NCBI GenBank assembly: GCA_003427395.1
Contig: BFEA01000398.1
Span: forward strand, 1,111,417 to 1,168,337
Source: Chara braunii
Taxonomy: Eukaryota; Streptophyta; Charophyceae; Charales; Characeae
Direction of reading: 5' to 3'
DNA length: 56,921 nt
The translations under genes and the position numbers were made by a program. The notes beneath the pieces were generated by a model. The model was not told the DNA's origin. It worked only from the letters and a program-made list of their open reading frames with translations, and searched no databases. Every line of letters starts with the position of its first letter. Within the stretch, counting starts at the first letter, position 1. Below are positions 32,639-43,645 of this stretch, piece by piece.

Positions 32639-33060
32639 AAAAGGGAGATATCGGTCTGCAATGAGGTTCCCACCAAAACCAAGGGGATCGGTAGTCCGCA
32701 CGGTCTGGAAGTCACCACGCGAAGAGGCACCAGTCCGACATATCAGCAAAGTGTTCTTCCTCATTGGTTGGCACACGTGCAGGCACGCTACTCGAGCGCT
32801 CACCAAGCAAGTACAGCACTGTGAAGGGAGGAAGCGAAGCCTAGCCCCCACCTCAGGTATGGTGGAGGTGACCAAAGCAGAGTTGGGAGAAAGCCTAGGA
32901 GTGAGGAAGAAGAAGAAGAAGAAGGACGAAGGAGGATGGAGGAGGAGGAGAAAGAAGAAGTAGGAAGGAGGAGGAGGAAGGAGGAGGAGAGTGAAGGAGC
33001 TTACCTTAGCTATGGTGGTCTATGTTTTCATCTTCTTGGTTGGCGTTGTTGAGCGCATCG
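32639..33060. other. Leader-like block with purine microsatellite
   Basis: Follows LTR unit B and resembles 53,160-53,560 in layout: GAAGTCACCAC, AAGAGGCA, a GAA/GGA-rich run (32,905-32,995), then CTTACCTTAGCTATGGTGG. No coding sequence. Confidence 0.45.
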
Positions 33061-33430
33061 GCTCCCGCCTGTCTTCCCTCCCGACAATGTTACGTAGGAA
33101 TAAACAGAAAGAAATTGAGACAACTTAGAGACGACGTGTAAATAACCCTGTGAGCCGCCGAGACGGATGCGGTCGCATCATCCCATTGCGGATCTACATC
33201 CCGTTGGCCCCTAGGACAAGATAGGTTCCCGTGAGGCACAACTTACCTTTCCCTAGGGGTTGTCACCGCCCTTAGGGGCATATCCGTATCGAGCTACCGA
33301 CCCATGTGCAAAAGCTTTAATGCAATTGCAGAGGTAGGTCAGCCGAGGGCGTTTGTTCGTTCGCTACAATATAGGTACGCATAGCTAAAACGTGGAGCAG
33401 ATCCGGACGTCGTTCGCTCCCCAGGGCGCT
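33061..33430. repeat. Diverged copy 1 of an unidentified repeat
   Basis: Aligns with 36,600-36,960 and 37,380-37,740 around GTCACC, ATGCAATTGCAGAGGTAG and CGAGGGCGTTT. The minus strands all read TPSxxLPLQLH, so a protein relic is possible but unrecognised. Confidence 0.5.
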
Positions 33431-34295
33431 GATCTTCTAGGCACGGAGCATACGTCGGTCGACTTGGACGGTTCCAACCAAGCGTGAAACCCACAATTTC
33501 ATCCTAGCCCTTGGACGCATAGTCAGAAGAAAGTTATAACAACCACACATAATTACATAAAAAGGAAACGATTGCAGTCTGTAGGAATGTATATAGAGTC
33601 TGAAATGATAACTGGAAAAATTCAAATCATTATATGGTACATCCAATAACACAAGATCGAAATAAAATCTGACCACCTCAGGTCGAACTCGATAAATAAA
33701 AAAGTACATCGAACCGTCAACGGAGAGTTGGGTTCGACCATAACCTCAATGCAGACGACAAGATAGTCGGATCGCCCTCTGTTTTGACTAAATGAAACGG
33801 ACTGCCAAAGTCATCCATTTCATCCTACCGCCGACTTAAGATTAGGTACGCACACACCCGTCTCCATAAGTTTGTTTTCTTGTGATGTCAGGCTGCTTTG
33901 CGGATGATTCTTGATCAGGTGCATTACTTGAAGTGTTGCATGCCTCTCCCTCTAGGAAGTGGTTTGGGGTACTCCTCCTCCCCCCAGCACAAAGCTTGGA
34001 TCTCAGAAGTCGGGCGGTCTCCACCAAATAGGCAGAGTACCCCCCCATAGAACGGTCCACTCTGGGTCTATAACAGGGCCGGCTCCTGAAGCAACAAACC
34101 CCCGCCCCATATGCTTCCTCGAGAGAGAACGTATCCACCGCGTGGAGATTTCAATTGTTATCATTTTCCCTAAGCTCGGGGTAACATAGACGAAGAAAAG
34201 TAAGAGGAGATGAAGAACGAGAATGATTTGGACAAGTTTAGGAATATAAGGTCATTCGGGATAGAAAAGGTTTTCTCAGAAAAAGGCTAAGTCCA
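33431..34295. other. Stretch without recognisable features
   Basis: Only short broken frames. I see no RNA gene, repeat unit or transposon end here. Confidence 0.4.
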
Positions 34296-35541
34296 CTTGA
34301 CCTTATCTGCTTTATTTGAATCGAATTTATTTTACGATGCACACAGAGTTAACCTTTTTCAAAACAATAAGCCCTTTTGACATGCAAGCAGGTGAGGGGT
34401 AAAAAAAAGACAATCCTTTTCATTTGTATCAAATAGGCATAAATTGCAAGCATCCTTCTACCTACCTGCACATCACACAAAAGAAACAGATTCAAAGGAA
34501 CCAAGTGCAACCCCATACCCAAGTCAGACCTTCCCATTCACATGTGAACACACATTTCCTTTGCCTTTTCAACGAACATTCAATGAAGAAGGTCAAGTAA
34601 GTGTGGGTTCAAACGGGTGCGAAGAGAAAATCTAAGTCAATTATCTGACCTTGAGTGAAGTTCGATCCGACTCACTCAAGAAAACTGAGTCATATCCCAT
34701 CCGCATAAAAGATATTCGCCATGGCTACGATCCGGACGTCCGGACTGTCGTCTGGACGGTTTGGATTCAGTGCGGACTCCAGACGTCCGGTCCATAAATT
34801 CCGGATCTAGCAAAAAAAAAAAAAAAAGGTCCAGGACCCTTCCCCACTAAGGAGCCAAGCCCCCAACCTCATACCCAAGTCAGACCTTCCCATTCACATG
34901 TGAACACACATTTCCTTTGCCTTTTCAGCGAACATTCGATGAAGAAGGTCAAGCAAGTGTGGGTTCAAACGGGTGCTTGACCTTATCTTTATTTGAATCG
35001 AATTTATTTTATTATGCACACAGAGTTAACCTTTTTCAAAACAATAAGCCCTTTTGACATGCAAGCAGGTGAGGGGTAGAAAAAAGACAATCCTTTTCAT
35101 TTGTATCAAATAGGCATAAATTGCAAGCATCCTTCTACCTACCTGCACATCACACAAAAGAAACGGATTCAAAGGAACCATGTGCACCCCCATACCCAAG
35201 TCAGACCTTCCCATTCACATGTGAACACACATTTCCTTCGCCTTTTCAACGAATATTCAATGAAGAAGGTCAAGCAAGGGTGGGCTCAAACGGGTGCGAA
35301 GAGAAAATCTAAGTCAATTACCTGACCTTGAGTGAAGTTCGATCCGACTCACTCAAGAAAACTGAGTAATATCCCATCCGCATAAAAGATATTCGCCATC
35401 TACGATCCGGACGTCTGGACTGTCGTCTGGATGGTTTGGATTCAGTCCGGACTCCAGACGTCCGGTCCAGAAATTTCGGATCTGACAAAAAAAAAAAAAA
35501 AAAAGGTCCAGGACCCTTCCCCACTAAGGAGCCAAGCCCCC
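34296..35541. repeat. 680-bp tandem duplication containing two left ends of a Mutator-like element
   Basis: 34,296-34,865 and 34,976-35,541 are near-identical, including GATATTCGCC followed by the CCGGACGT-rich head and an A tract. Between them 34,866-34,975 repeats 34,515-34,619 once more. The first head is cut off, so only the second leads into a whole element. Confidence 0.75.
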
Positions 35542-36213
35542 AAAATTGTTTGGGGGGGGTTTCAGGCCCGTTTTTTGTTTTTTTGGGGGTTCCGAACATA
35601 GTCTATCTCTATAATAATTTATTAGTAATACGGTAATACCCGAACATAGTCTATCTCTATAATAATTTATTAGTAATACGGTAATACCCTGTTATATTAA
35701 TAATTTATTACTTTTTAAAGTCTTTTTTAAGTTTTTATAGTTTTTGGCCTTAAACTCAAGTATGGTTAGGAATTCTGACATGAGTGTGAGGCAAAAGTGG
35801 TCAGGCCCGTTTTTTGTTTTTTTGGGGGTTCCAAACATAGTCTATCTCTATAATAATTTATTAGTAATACGGTAATACCCTGTTATATTAATAATTTATT
35901 ACTTTTTAAAGTCTTTTTTAAGTTTTTATAGTTTTTGGCTTTAAACTCAAGTATGGTTAGGAATTCTGACATGAGTGTGAGGCAAAAGTGGTTTGCGTTG
36001 TTATTCTACATAACATATTTTGTTTTCATATTTTTTTTTAATTTTTTTTTTTGTGGTCCGGACATTTTTGGACCTACTAACCGGTCCGTACCGTCTGAAA
36101 CCATGCATGTCCGGAGGTCTGCGTATGTCCGGAAGTTCGAACGTCCGGACCTGATCGGACATGCATCCAGTCCCCGGACATGAGCTGTCCAGGTCCGGGT
36201 CCAGCGTAGTCAT
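35398..36213 (+). mobile_element. Mutator-like miniature element with 10-bp target duplication
   Basis: GATATTCGCC stands directly before 35,398 and directly after 36,213. The ends are inverted: ATCTACG on the left (ATGGCTACG in the duplicated head) and CGTAGTCAT on the right. Both ends are dense in CCGGACGT/GTCCGGAC words. There is no transposase. Inside is a 239-bp tandem duplication (35,562-35,800 with 35,801-35,990) that itself contains a 49-bp repeat. Ten bases fits Mutator-like elements (9-11 bp) better than hAT. Confidence 0.62.
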
Positions 36214-36229
36214 GATATTCGCCTTTGAA

Positions 36230-37740
36230 AACGACGGTCCCTATCCTCCAAGTCCCAGAGAATCCCAACGCAGTCCCAATTGCACCTATACCACCTAGGG
36301 ATTGCCCCAAACCAACTTGCAGATCTCGAACCGCCGCCACAACACTAGATAATCCCAAATGAGCTTGTGGTGCCTTCAAAAAAACGGCGTCGCTCGTTCC
36401 ACCTATCGCAGATGTCGATGACACGCACTAAACTGTAGTAAGAAAAACAACTCCGCACGCTTTCGCAAGGCCGACACTCCAAACTGAGCTCAAGGCGTGC
36501 ACCAGCACCAATACCGCCTCTGGATAATGTTGAACTGTATCACGGTCGCTGCACATCACTTCACAAAAAAATAATGGTGGAATCACCGCTCGCCACGCTG
36601 TTTAGCGCATCGGTCCTGCAGGGGGACCCTCCCGGCCACGTCATGCAGGATTTTGCAGGGCTTTTATGATAGTGGAGCTTTTGAGGCTCCGACCGAGTCT
36701 GCTAGTTGCACCTCTCGCAAAACCCTACGACGGGATATGGGCCACGAGAGGCGCAAGTTACCTCTGCCCAAGGGGCTGTCACCACCTTTGGACAGGCGTA
36801 TCCCCGTCGAGCTTCCGAATCACGTGCGAAAGTTGTTCAAATGCAATTGCAGAGGTAGCTCAATCGAGGGCGTTTCTTGAACGTTGTAGCATAGGGGGTA
36901 CTCGCGGTCGAACGCCTTAATCAGATGTACGCAAACTGACGCTCTGGGGGCTAATCTCACAAGTGCAACTCGCAGATCTCGAACCGCCTCCAACCACCAC
37001 GCCATGCATAAGCCGGAGGTAATTGCAAATGTGACAGTAGTAAACCACTTGCACCCCAACCTCAAGTTGGTTCCAATTGGTCCAAAAATGATACCACGTG
37101 GTCTGACACTCTCGCCCACAACACTAGATGGTCCCAAATGAGCTCGTGGTGCCTTCAAAAAAACGGCGCCGCTCGTTCCGCCTATCTCAGATGTCGACGA
37201 CACGCACTGAACTGTAGTAAGAAAAACAATCCCGCACGCATTCGCAAGGCCGACACTCCGAACTGAGCTCAAGACATGCACCAGCACCAATACCTCCTTT
37301 GGATAATGTTGAACCGTATCACGGTTGCTGCACATCACTTCACAAAAAAATAATGGTGGAATCACCGCTCGCCACGCTGTCTAGCGCATCGGTCCCGCAG
37401 GGGGACCCTCCCGGCCACATCACGCAGGATTTTGCAGGGCTTTTATGATAGTGGAGCTTTTGAGGCTCCGACCGAGTTTGCTAGTTGCACCTCTTGCAAA
37501 ACCCTACGACGGGATATGGGCCACGAGAGGCGCAAGTTACGTCTGCCCAAGGGGATGTCACCACCTTTGGACAGGCGTATCCCCACGTGCGGAAGTTGTT
37601 CAAATGCAATTGCAGAGGTAGCTCAACCGAGGGCGTTTCTCGAACGTTGTAGCATAGGCGGTACTCGCAGTCGAACGCCTTAATTGGACCTGTACGCAAA
37701 CCGACGCTCTGGGGGCTAATCTCACAAGCGCAACTCTGTG
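36230..37740. repeat. Tandem duplication, period about 779 bp, carrying repeat copies 2 and 3
   Basis: AACACTAGAT recurs at 36,341 and 37,120, and the units align through GCATCGGTCC to about 36,960 and 37,740. On the minus strand both units read GGTSxAVFLKAPxAHLG and LPLQLHLNNFRT. Substitutions partly spare the frame, but I cannot name a protein. Confidence 0.65.
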
Positions 37741-38870
37741 TGAGTCGACTAGGACGGTCCATCTAACCACGCGGTACACTTCACGAAAATAAAATCAGGC
37801 TCCAAACGTAAATTGCGCCTAGTCCCTTTTTCGTATCTGACCCATAACCTTTTGCCGACAAAAAGCGGCTTGTGTCGCCCGTCAGCCTCTAAATAAATGT
37901 GGTGGCGTCGTAGGCCTTGTCATATTGATTATCATGCACGAATAAGCAGACAATCGCAAGGATGACATTTTATGTGCTACCTATGACCACGCAGTCCTCA
38001 ATGATTTTGAGGATCACCTTCGACACTCGGCTGACACGCGTCTTGAGAGGTTAATATCTTGACGCAAGACAATCGCGTGTGCGACTGCCAGACTTACCCT
38101 CTTTTGCACCCTGCGCGAGTAAGCGATAATGGGGCATCGACCCTTTGTGGCAGCAGGACGCCTCTGACCATGAAAGCGGACCTCCATTTTCGGAGGCCTG
38201 AAAACAGGTCAAGGGTTTTGACTTTTACAACCGCCACAGACCTCAACGTCCAACTACAAAAAGAAACAAAAGGAGCAAAACAAAAAGGGAATCTCCCTTT
38301 TCTCTCGATACGAATCTGCACAGTCTTTACACACGGTCAAAGTAGAGCGCTTGGATACAGAAAATATAAAAACAAGTACGTTATAGGACACGAGGTGATC
38401 ACTCTCATGATCACAGTGTGACTTCCTTCAAAATATACACATGATCGCAGGCAAAGTCAAATTCAGACTCCAACTATTAAACATACCTACAATGACACCA
38501 AAGATCCGACATTGACAGGCCATGCATTACACGGGGTCAACTTCAACCACTCCCTGCACTCATACCCCTTGCCTTATACACGCAAGCCCTAACCTTTGTC
38601 CAACCTTCCAAAATAAAACACCCTATGCTTTTTAAATGGCCAATTAGTAAAAGTCCGGGTAAAAAGCCAAAGAAACAATTCAACCAACAGGGGTTAAGGT
38701 CTTAGGTTGAGCAGCGAGAGTGAGTTAGAGTTGAGCTGGAAAACCGACCCATTATCAAAAGATAACAGAAAACTATCCTTATAGGATCGGGCTGAAACTA
38801 GCCAGATCTTGAATCAAGGTGACCAAAGAAGTTTGGTAACAGAGCAGAAGCCAAATCCCAATACTAAATT
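37741..38870. other. Stretch without recognisable features
   Basis: No ORF above chance that I can assign, no repeat and no RNA gene seen. Confidence 0.4.
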
Positions 38871-38879
38871 TCAGGTGTA

Positions 38880-39640
38880 TGAAGAATCACCCCCCATATC
38901 ACATCTCATTGAAATTTTTCTAAGACTAAATTTAAATCTACCTCTCAATGGGTGTCAGAAGAATAAGGAAAATTTTGGCAGCGCCTTCCCTATTCGGGGT
39001 GGATCGCCAAAGTTTTCCTTATGAGAATATAATTTAACTCCTTGAAACTAGGAAAATTTCGACAACACTCCCTCTAGAGAAAGTGCCTTTTTAGAATTTA
39101 TACGTAGCTGCATATGAAATATGAAAACGACTTTTAACTTTACAGAGTTAAATTTTGTTTAACTCTCTGATTTAGTAAAACTTTTTTTGGGCAGCATCTC
39201 CTTCCGAGAAGTATGTTTCCCAAATTTATACCTACTCCGATATGAATTCAAAGACAAAACTTGAATTTTTCCAAAAAAAAAAAAAAAAAACCCTTTAGAT
39301 TTGTAGAAATTTCGGCTGCACTTTCCGTCGAAAAAGTGTCTTTCCAAAATTTGTACAAAGCTAAATATAAATTCTAAAAATAATTGTGACTTCACAAAGT
39401 GAATTTTTGTCGAACTCTCTGATTTCGCAAAAATTTGGGCAACACTCCCCCTAAAAAAGTAGGCTCACCAGTTTTTCACTAAGTCAGATATAAAATTTAA
39501 ACAAAAGTTAAGTTTGTAAAAGCAAAAAATTGACTAACTTTTTGGATTTGTGAAAATTTGGGTCTTTAGAAAAGTGTCTTTCCAAAATTTATACAAAGCC
39601 CCGCATGAGAAATAGACTTAACTCAAAAAATGCAAAAATT
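38880..39640. repeat. Diverged tandem array, about 125-bp units
   Basis: Roughly six units, each with CTCTGATTT.G.AAAATTT, then GGCAACACTCCCTC, AAAAGTG and CCAAAATTTATAC. Identity between neighbours is low, indicating an old array. A 35-bp repeat (TTGAACTAACTTCTACAACT twice) follows at about 39,635-39,700. Confidence 0.6.
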
Positions 39641-40031
39641 GAACTAACTTCTACAACTCCAAAATGCAAAACTTGAACTAACTTCTACAACTCCAGCACG
39701 AGGCGGGCATCTAAAGCAACTATCTATCAACGCTAAGACTCAGAACAAGTAGAACTCATATTCAACTACATGCAAGTCCATACCACAATGGGTAAGTTCT
39801 CTCACAAAAAATTCCAAGTTGTTTTCGCGTAGGAGTTGGTTGAACCCTCAGGTGATGAACTTTTTATCCCATCTTACATTGGGCTTTGAGTTAGGCCATT
39901 TATCTTAGAAACAATGCCCAACCCTTTGCCTTAGTTATACACAAACAGGTTACACAACTACTTCTCTCTTCATTGGGCATATGACTAGACCATTCATCTT
40001 AGAAACAATGCCTAGTCGGCCCTATATATAT

Positions 40032-40354
40032 AGTGTTTGGGACGGGCCGAACGCCTGAACCCGAACGCCCAAACGTATAGGACCCCTTGGGGATGCGTTT
40101 TGTCGTTCGGGCTGAACGGGGACAAAAAAAAAAAAAAAAAAAAAAATCAAAAAAATTTGAAAAGAAGATATGTGATCTAGGCTACCAGACTGGCCCGGGG
40201 TCACTTGCCCGGTCGGGCCAAAAATATTAAAAACAATAAGAATAAAAAATTATTTTTAAAATTTATTTTTTATTTTGAATTTGGTGAAGAATTTCGATGT
40301 GACCCTGAGGCAAAAGTTGTTCAATTTATTTTTCTGCATAACATAGTCTTTTGT

Positions 40355-40386
<32 letters not shown>

Positions 40387-41050
40387 GGCTGGGACCTTCC
40401 CCGGTCCTTGCACGGGGTGGCCACCCGAGACTCGGGCGGCCCGGCTGGTAGCCTAGTATGTGATGAAAAAAAAAAAAAAACATTTGCCTGAGCATTACAT
40501 CCAAATTCCTTACCAAATTTGAAAAATAAAATAAAATATAAAAAATAAAACTAATAATAAAAATAAAAAAAAATAAAAAGAGAATTAAAATTAGTGAGTG
40601 AGCGAGCATGTTTTCGACACTGCCATCTTTGGAGATTTTTCTTTCTTTTTTGGCATAGTCGAATGCCCTGAAAACTTACAATTGTGTACTTTTGATAATA
40701 CAAAACCCATTCAAAAAGTTTCAAAAAATAATGAAAATTGTTTAGGGCCCGCCATAAAGTGAAAAAAAAAGTAAAATGTGAAAAAAAACAAAATAGTGGG
40801 TGGGCGAGCACGTTTTGACACCGCCGTTTTTGGCAGTTTTTAATTTTTGTTTGGCGAAGTAAAATGACTTCAAAATTTATAGGCATGTAGCTCACGTCAT
40901 AGAGAACTCATAGAAAACAATTCAGAAAAAAAAACATATTTTTTGGCTCCAAAATATTTTTTGGCGGGGGCCGAACTCCATCAAATTCGGACCTCGAACG
41001 GGACCCCGAACGCTCGTGCGTACGGAGGTCGGCCCGGGGACCTTCGTACG
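40032..41050 (+). mobile_element. hAT-like miniature element, interrupted by a smaller one
   Basis: Diverged copy of 44,536-45,297: GC-rich left head of CCGAACG words, a long A tract, ACATCCAAATTCCTTACCA, repeated CACCGCC words, and a GC-rich right end. The outermost TIR bases are not preserved. Interrupted at 40,169-40,464. Confidence 0.65.
40177..40456. mobile_element. hAT-type miniature element with 8-bp target duplication
   Basis: TATGTGAT at 40,169-40,176 and 40,457-40,464 flanks 280 bp with terminal inverted repeats CTAGGCTACCAG / CTGGTAGCCTAG. Inner GC-rich words (CCCGGTCGGGC, GGCGGCCCGG) lie at both ends, with an AT-rich centre and a T run (about 40,359-40,386). The paralogue at about 44,680 shows the corresponding uninterrupted site ATATGTCATGC. 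Confidence 0.82.
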
Positions 41051-41055
41051 TATAT

Positions 41056-41557
41056 ATCAGTCATAGAAGCAACCAAGGGCGACGAGGAAGAGGCTACTCA
41101 CCGAAAAGGGGCAGCCAGGGTCACAAATGACCTGGAAGGGGTTACTAAGACTGATCAGGACGCAGGTGCGGCAGACNCGGGTAATGAAAAAGAGGTTGTG
41201 ATAGGTGTGACAGGCGCCGATAATGAAGAAGGGGCTGCGACAGGCGTAGTCCGAGGACAGTGTATGGATACTCGAGAAAGCGGATGATGAATAGACTATA
41301 TATATATCCTTCAATGGTCTATTCATCATCCGCTTTCTCGAGTATCCATACACTGTCCTCGGACTACGCCTGTCGCAGCCCCTTCTTCATTATCGGCGCC
41401 TGTCACACCTATCACAACCTCTTTTTCATTACCCGCGTCTGCCGCACCTGCGTCCTGATCAGTCTTAGTAACCCCTTCCATGTCATTTGTGACCCTGGCT
41501 GCCCGTTTTCGGTTCGCAGCCTCTTCCTCGTCGACCTTGGTTGCTTCTACGACTGAT
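41056..41557. repeat. Large near-perfect palindrome, 241-bp arms
   Basis: Arms 41,056-41,296 and 41,317-41,557 are reverse complements with a few mismatches; the spacer is 20 nt (TATATATATATCCTTCAATG). The left arm starts exactly where the preceding miniature element ends. One N (41,177) in the left arm shows assembly uncertainty. Confidence 0.85.
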
Positions 41558-42049
41558 TCCGCGGGAGCAGCTCGACCCGCAGCTGCTGTGTCGCCCTTGC
41601 TCTCGATGTGTTCCTCCATGGCATCCGTGGCCACCGCAGCTGTTTTGTCGCCCTTGGTCTCGGTGTGTTCCTCCATGGCATCCATGACCACCGCAGTTGT
41701 TGTGTTGCCCTTGGTCTCGTTGCGTTCCTCCATGGCATCTGTGGCCATGCCCGCAGTACCACCTGCAGAGTCCCCTCTTCGGGTCTCACCTATGATTGCC
41801 CCCCCTGTCTGTGCTTCAACCACTTCACCACCCCCGACTTCATCCCCCCCGTCTTCACCACCTTTATTTCCCTCGGTTTTATCGCCGTCTGTTACCCACC
41901 TTCCGACTACTCTACCACCCCTGTCTGCACCACTCCTACCTCCCCTGGTTTTGTCTCCATCCGTTACCCCTCTTCCTAATCCACAAACCACTCCGTCCGA
42001 CTCCGTCATCATGTTCTGCCCCTGCAGAAAGCCTACTTCGTCGTCCTAG
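41326..42049. other. Low-complexity region open on both strands (Ser/Pro-rich on plus)
   Basis: The plus frame 41,480-42,049 encodes Ser/Ala/Pro-rich sequence with a threefold repeat (SSMASVATAAVLSPLVSVC and variants) and shares its frame with the Josephin-like segment downstream. The minus frame 41,326-42,012 (228 codons) reads the same repeat as DAMEEHTETKGDKTAAVAT and continues into the palindrome arm. I favour plus as the linker of the decayed gene, because RRPRRRPRPTSQP and the protease follow on that strand. Confidence 0.4.
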
Positions 42050-42256
42050 ACGCCGACCTCGACCTACTTCCCAACCTCAGCTTCCACCCCTTTCCTCCAT
42101 CTCTGTTCTTGGACGAAGAAGATCCCGTTCATTCCCCCACCACGGCCCTCCCCAACATCTCGTCCCTATCTTTTGCCGCCCCAAGCATCCTTACCACGCC
42201 TGCAACACTCTTAGACTGCAGACCTTTCTGCAACGCGACAAACACAAAACAGGAGG

Positions 42257-42790
42257 GATGATGGTGAGGGACCATCCGAGGATGAACTTGGCAAGGGGAA
42301 TGTAGGAGATTCTATAGAAAATCCGCCTGACCGGCCTCCACCGAATCTGTGTGGCCTCACTGCTACTAACATATGCCTACAAGCCAATTGTCGGGAACCA
42401 TATACTCACTTTGATTTCTTGGCCATTGCTTCCTATCTTGATGCTCAGGAACGTGAGTTATATTGCGATAACTCGACTCTGCATCCCCCACAAGATAGTA
42501 ATTAAAGTCGACATGGGGGATTCAATATCTCTGTTTTGGAGACTGCTTTGATAAGGCGCTGACTTGATATGCAGCGTGCCCCTTCGGGTGGCGACCAGGA
42601 CCACTGTTCGCACGTTTGTGCGTATATTCTACATGCTCCTGGCCACTACACCGCTCTTGTCCGTGCCTTTGGTTCTTGGGAATNATGGAATGGCGGTGCT
42701 ATGGTGCAAACTATTACTGCCATCTGTGATCTCGTGCGTAATTACCCTAACGTGCAATTGTTCCTGGTCATTGACCCTATGGGTACCTCG
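42257..42790 (+). pseudogene. Josephin-like (ataxin-3 type) cysteine protease domain, decayed
   Basis: The plus frame reads NLCGLTATNICLQ, FDFLAIASYLDAQERELY, GGFNISVLETALIRR, CAYILHAPGHYTALVR and FGSWEXWNG, then PNVQLFLVIDP. This matches the Josephin layout: nucleophile Cys and Asn helix, IA..LD..ER, the G-F-x-I-x-V-L-x-x-A-L helix, catalytic His, W..N, and a final hydrophobic strand. Candidate residues are Cys at 42,350, His at 42,644 and Asn at 42,689. Josephins remove ubiquitin. Two in-frame stops (42,503 and 42,560) and an N at 42,684 mean it is broken here. Recognised by eye. Confidence 0.6.
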
Positions 42791-43412
42791 TGTACTTCCA
42801 TGCCCGCCTCTACGCCTATCTCTATGCCTGCTTCCGTACCTGTCTCTATGCCTGTTTTTGTGTCTGTCTCCTTCCAGATTACTGACTCTATGGTACCATG
42901 TGTACTTCCGTCCCCGCCTATGCACATGTCTCTGTGCCTGCCTCCACACCTGTCTCCATGCCCGTTCCTGCACTAACATCTTGTGACCTCCTCCTTTGTG
43001 AGATCACTGACACAGTTACACTTGGTTGTGGAAAGCATTGACTTTGTCGACATCACTACAACTGTATAATTTTTCGGGCCCGCTGTCGATAGGGATGCCA
43101 CCTGTATCGGGATTGTGAACATCCTTTACATCCGGATGCAGTATGTCCCATCTGTGCCTGCGGGCGCTATAGCGAATGTGCACTTAACTGTGATGGTGAA
43201 TGCAACCGGCGCTATAGCGAATGTGCACTTAACTGTGATGGTGAATGCAATTGCCATGGCCTGCAACAGGCATGCCCTCTGTCGTGCATGCTTCAGAGGT
43301 ACAGTTAATGCTAGCCGCCCTGGCCCCTGCTGTGACGAAGTTGCTTACCTGAAAGATCAGCGGGAGGGCTGCTACCATCGCCCGCATCCTTGTGACAGTT
43401 GTCCTATCTGAC
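42791..43412 (+). pseudogene. Met/Pro/Ser repeat linker and Cys/His-rich RING-like segments
   Basis: After the protease comes a linker of MPASTPISMPASVPVSMP type. With one frame change follows CDLLLCEITDTVTLGCGKH, then LCRHHYNC and HPDAVCPICACG, spacing that resembles a RING finger. A 45-bp duplication (43,160-43,249) repeats YSECALNCDGECN. In the next frame NRHALCRACFRGTVNAS, PGPCC and PHPCDSCP form a second Cys/His cluster. Stops interrupt it. A protease joined to a RING would be a ubiquitin-pathway protein, but this is inference from spacing. Confidence 0.45.
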
Positions 43413-43645
43413 GTGAGGGTCTTACTTAGACGTAATTTGCACCCTGACAAAAATGAGCAGGTGCGTTGAAAAGTGTACAAGAATGTGCAGAGGTCGAGAA
43501 CCCTTCACTAAACTGCAAAACTATGAAGAATGCAGTAAAAGAAGAACATAAGTTAGTGTCATTTTACTTTGTTTGTACCATGCACCCTAACACCCTCAAA
43601 AGAAAAGTCCGAAGGGTGAAAATGAGGATGAAAAATAAAGAAGCA

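Noticed and set aside
36820-37365. 181-codon minus-strand open frame as a host gene
   Set aside because: It spans a tandem-duplication junction and is only partly conserved in the other unit. No protein family recognised.
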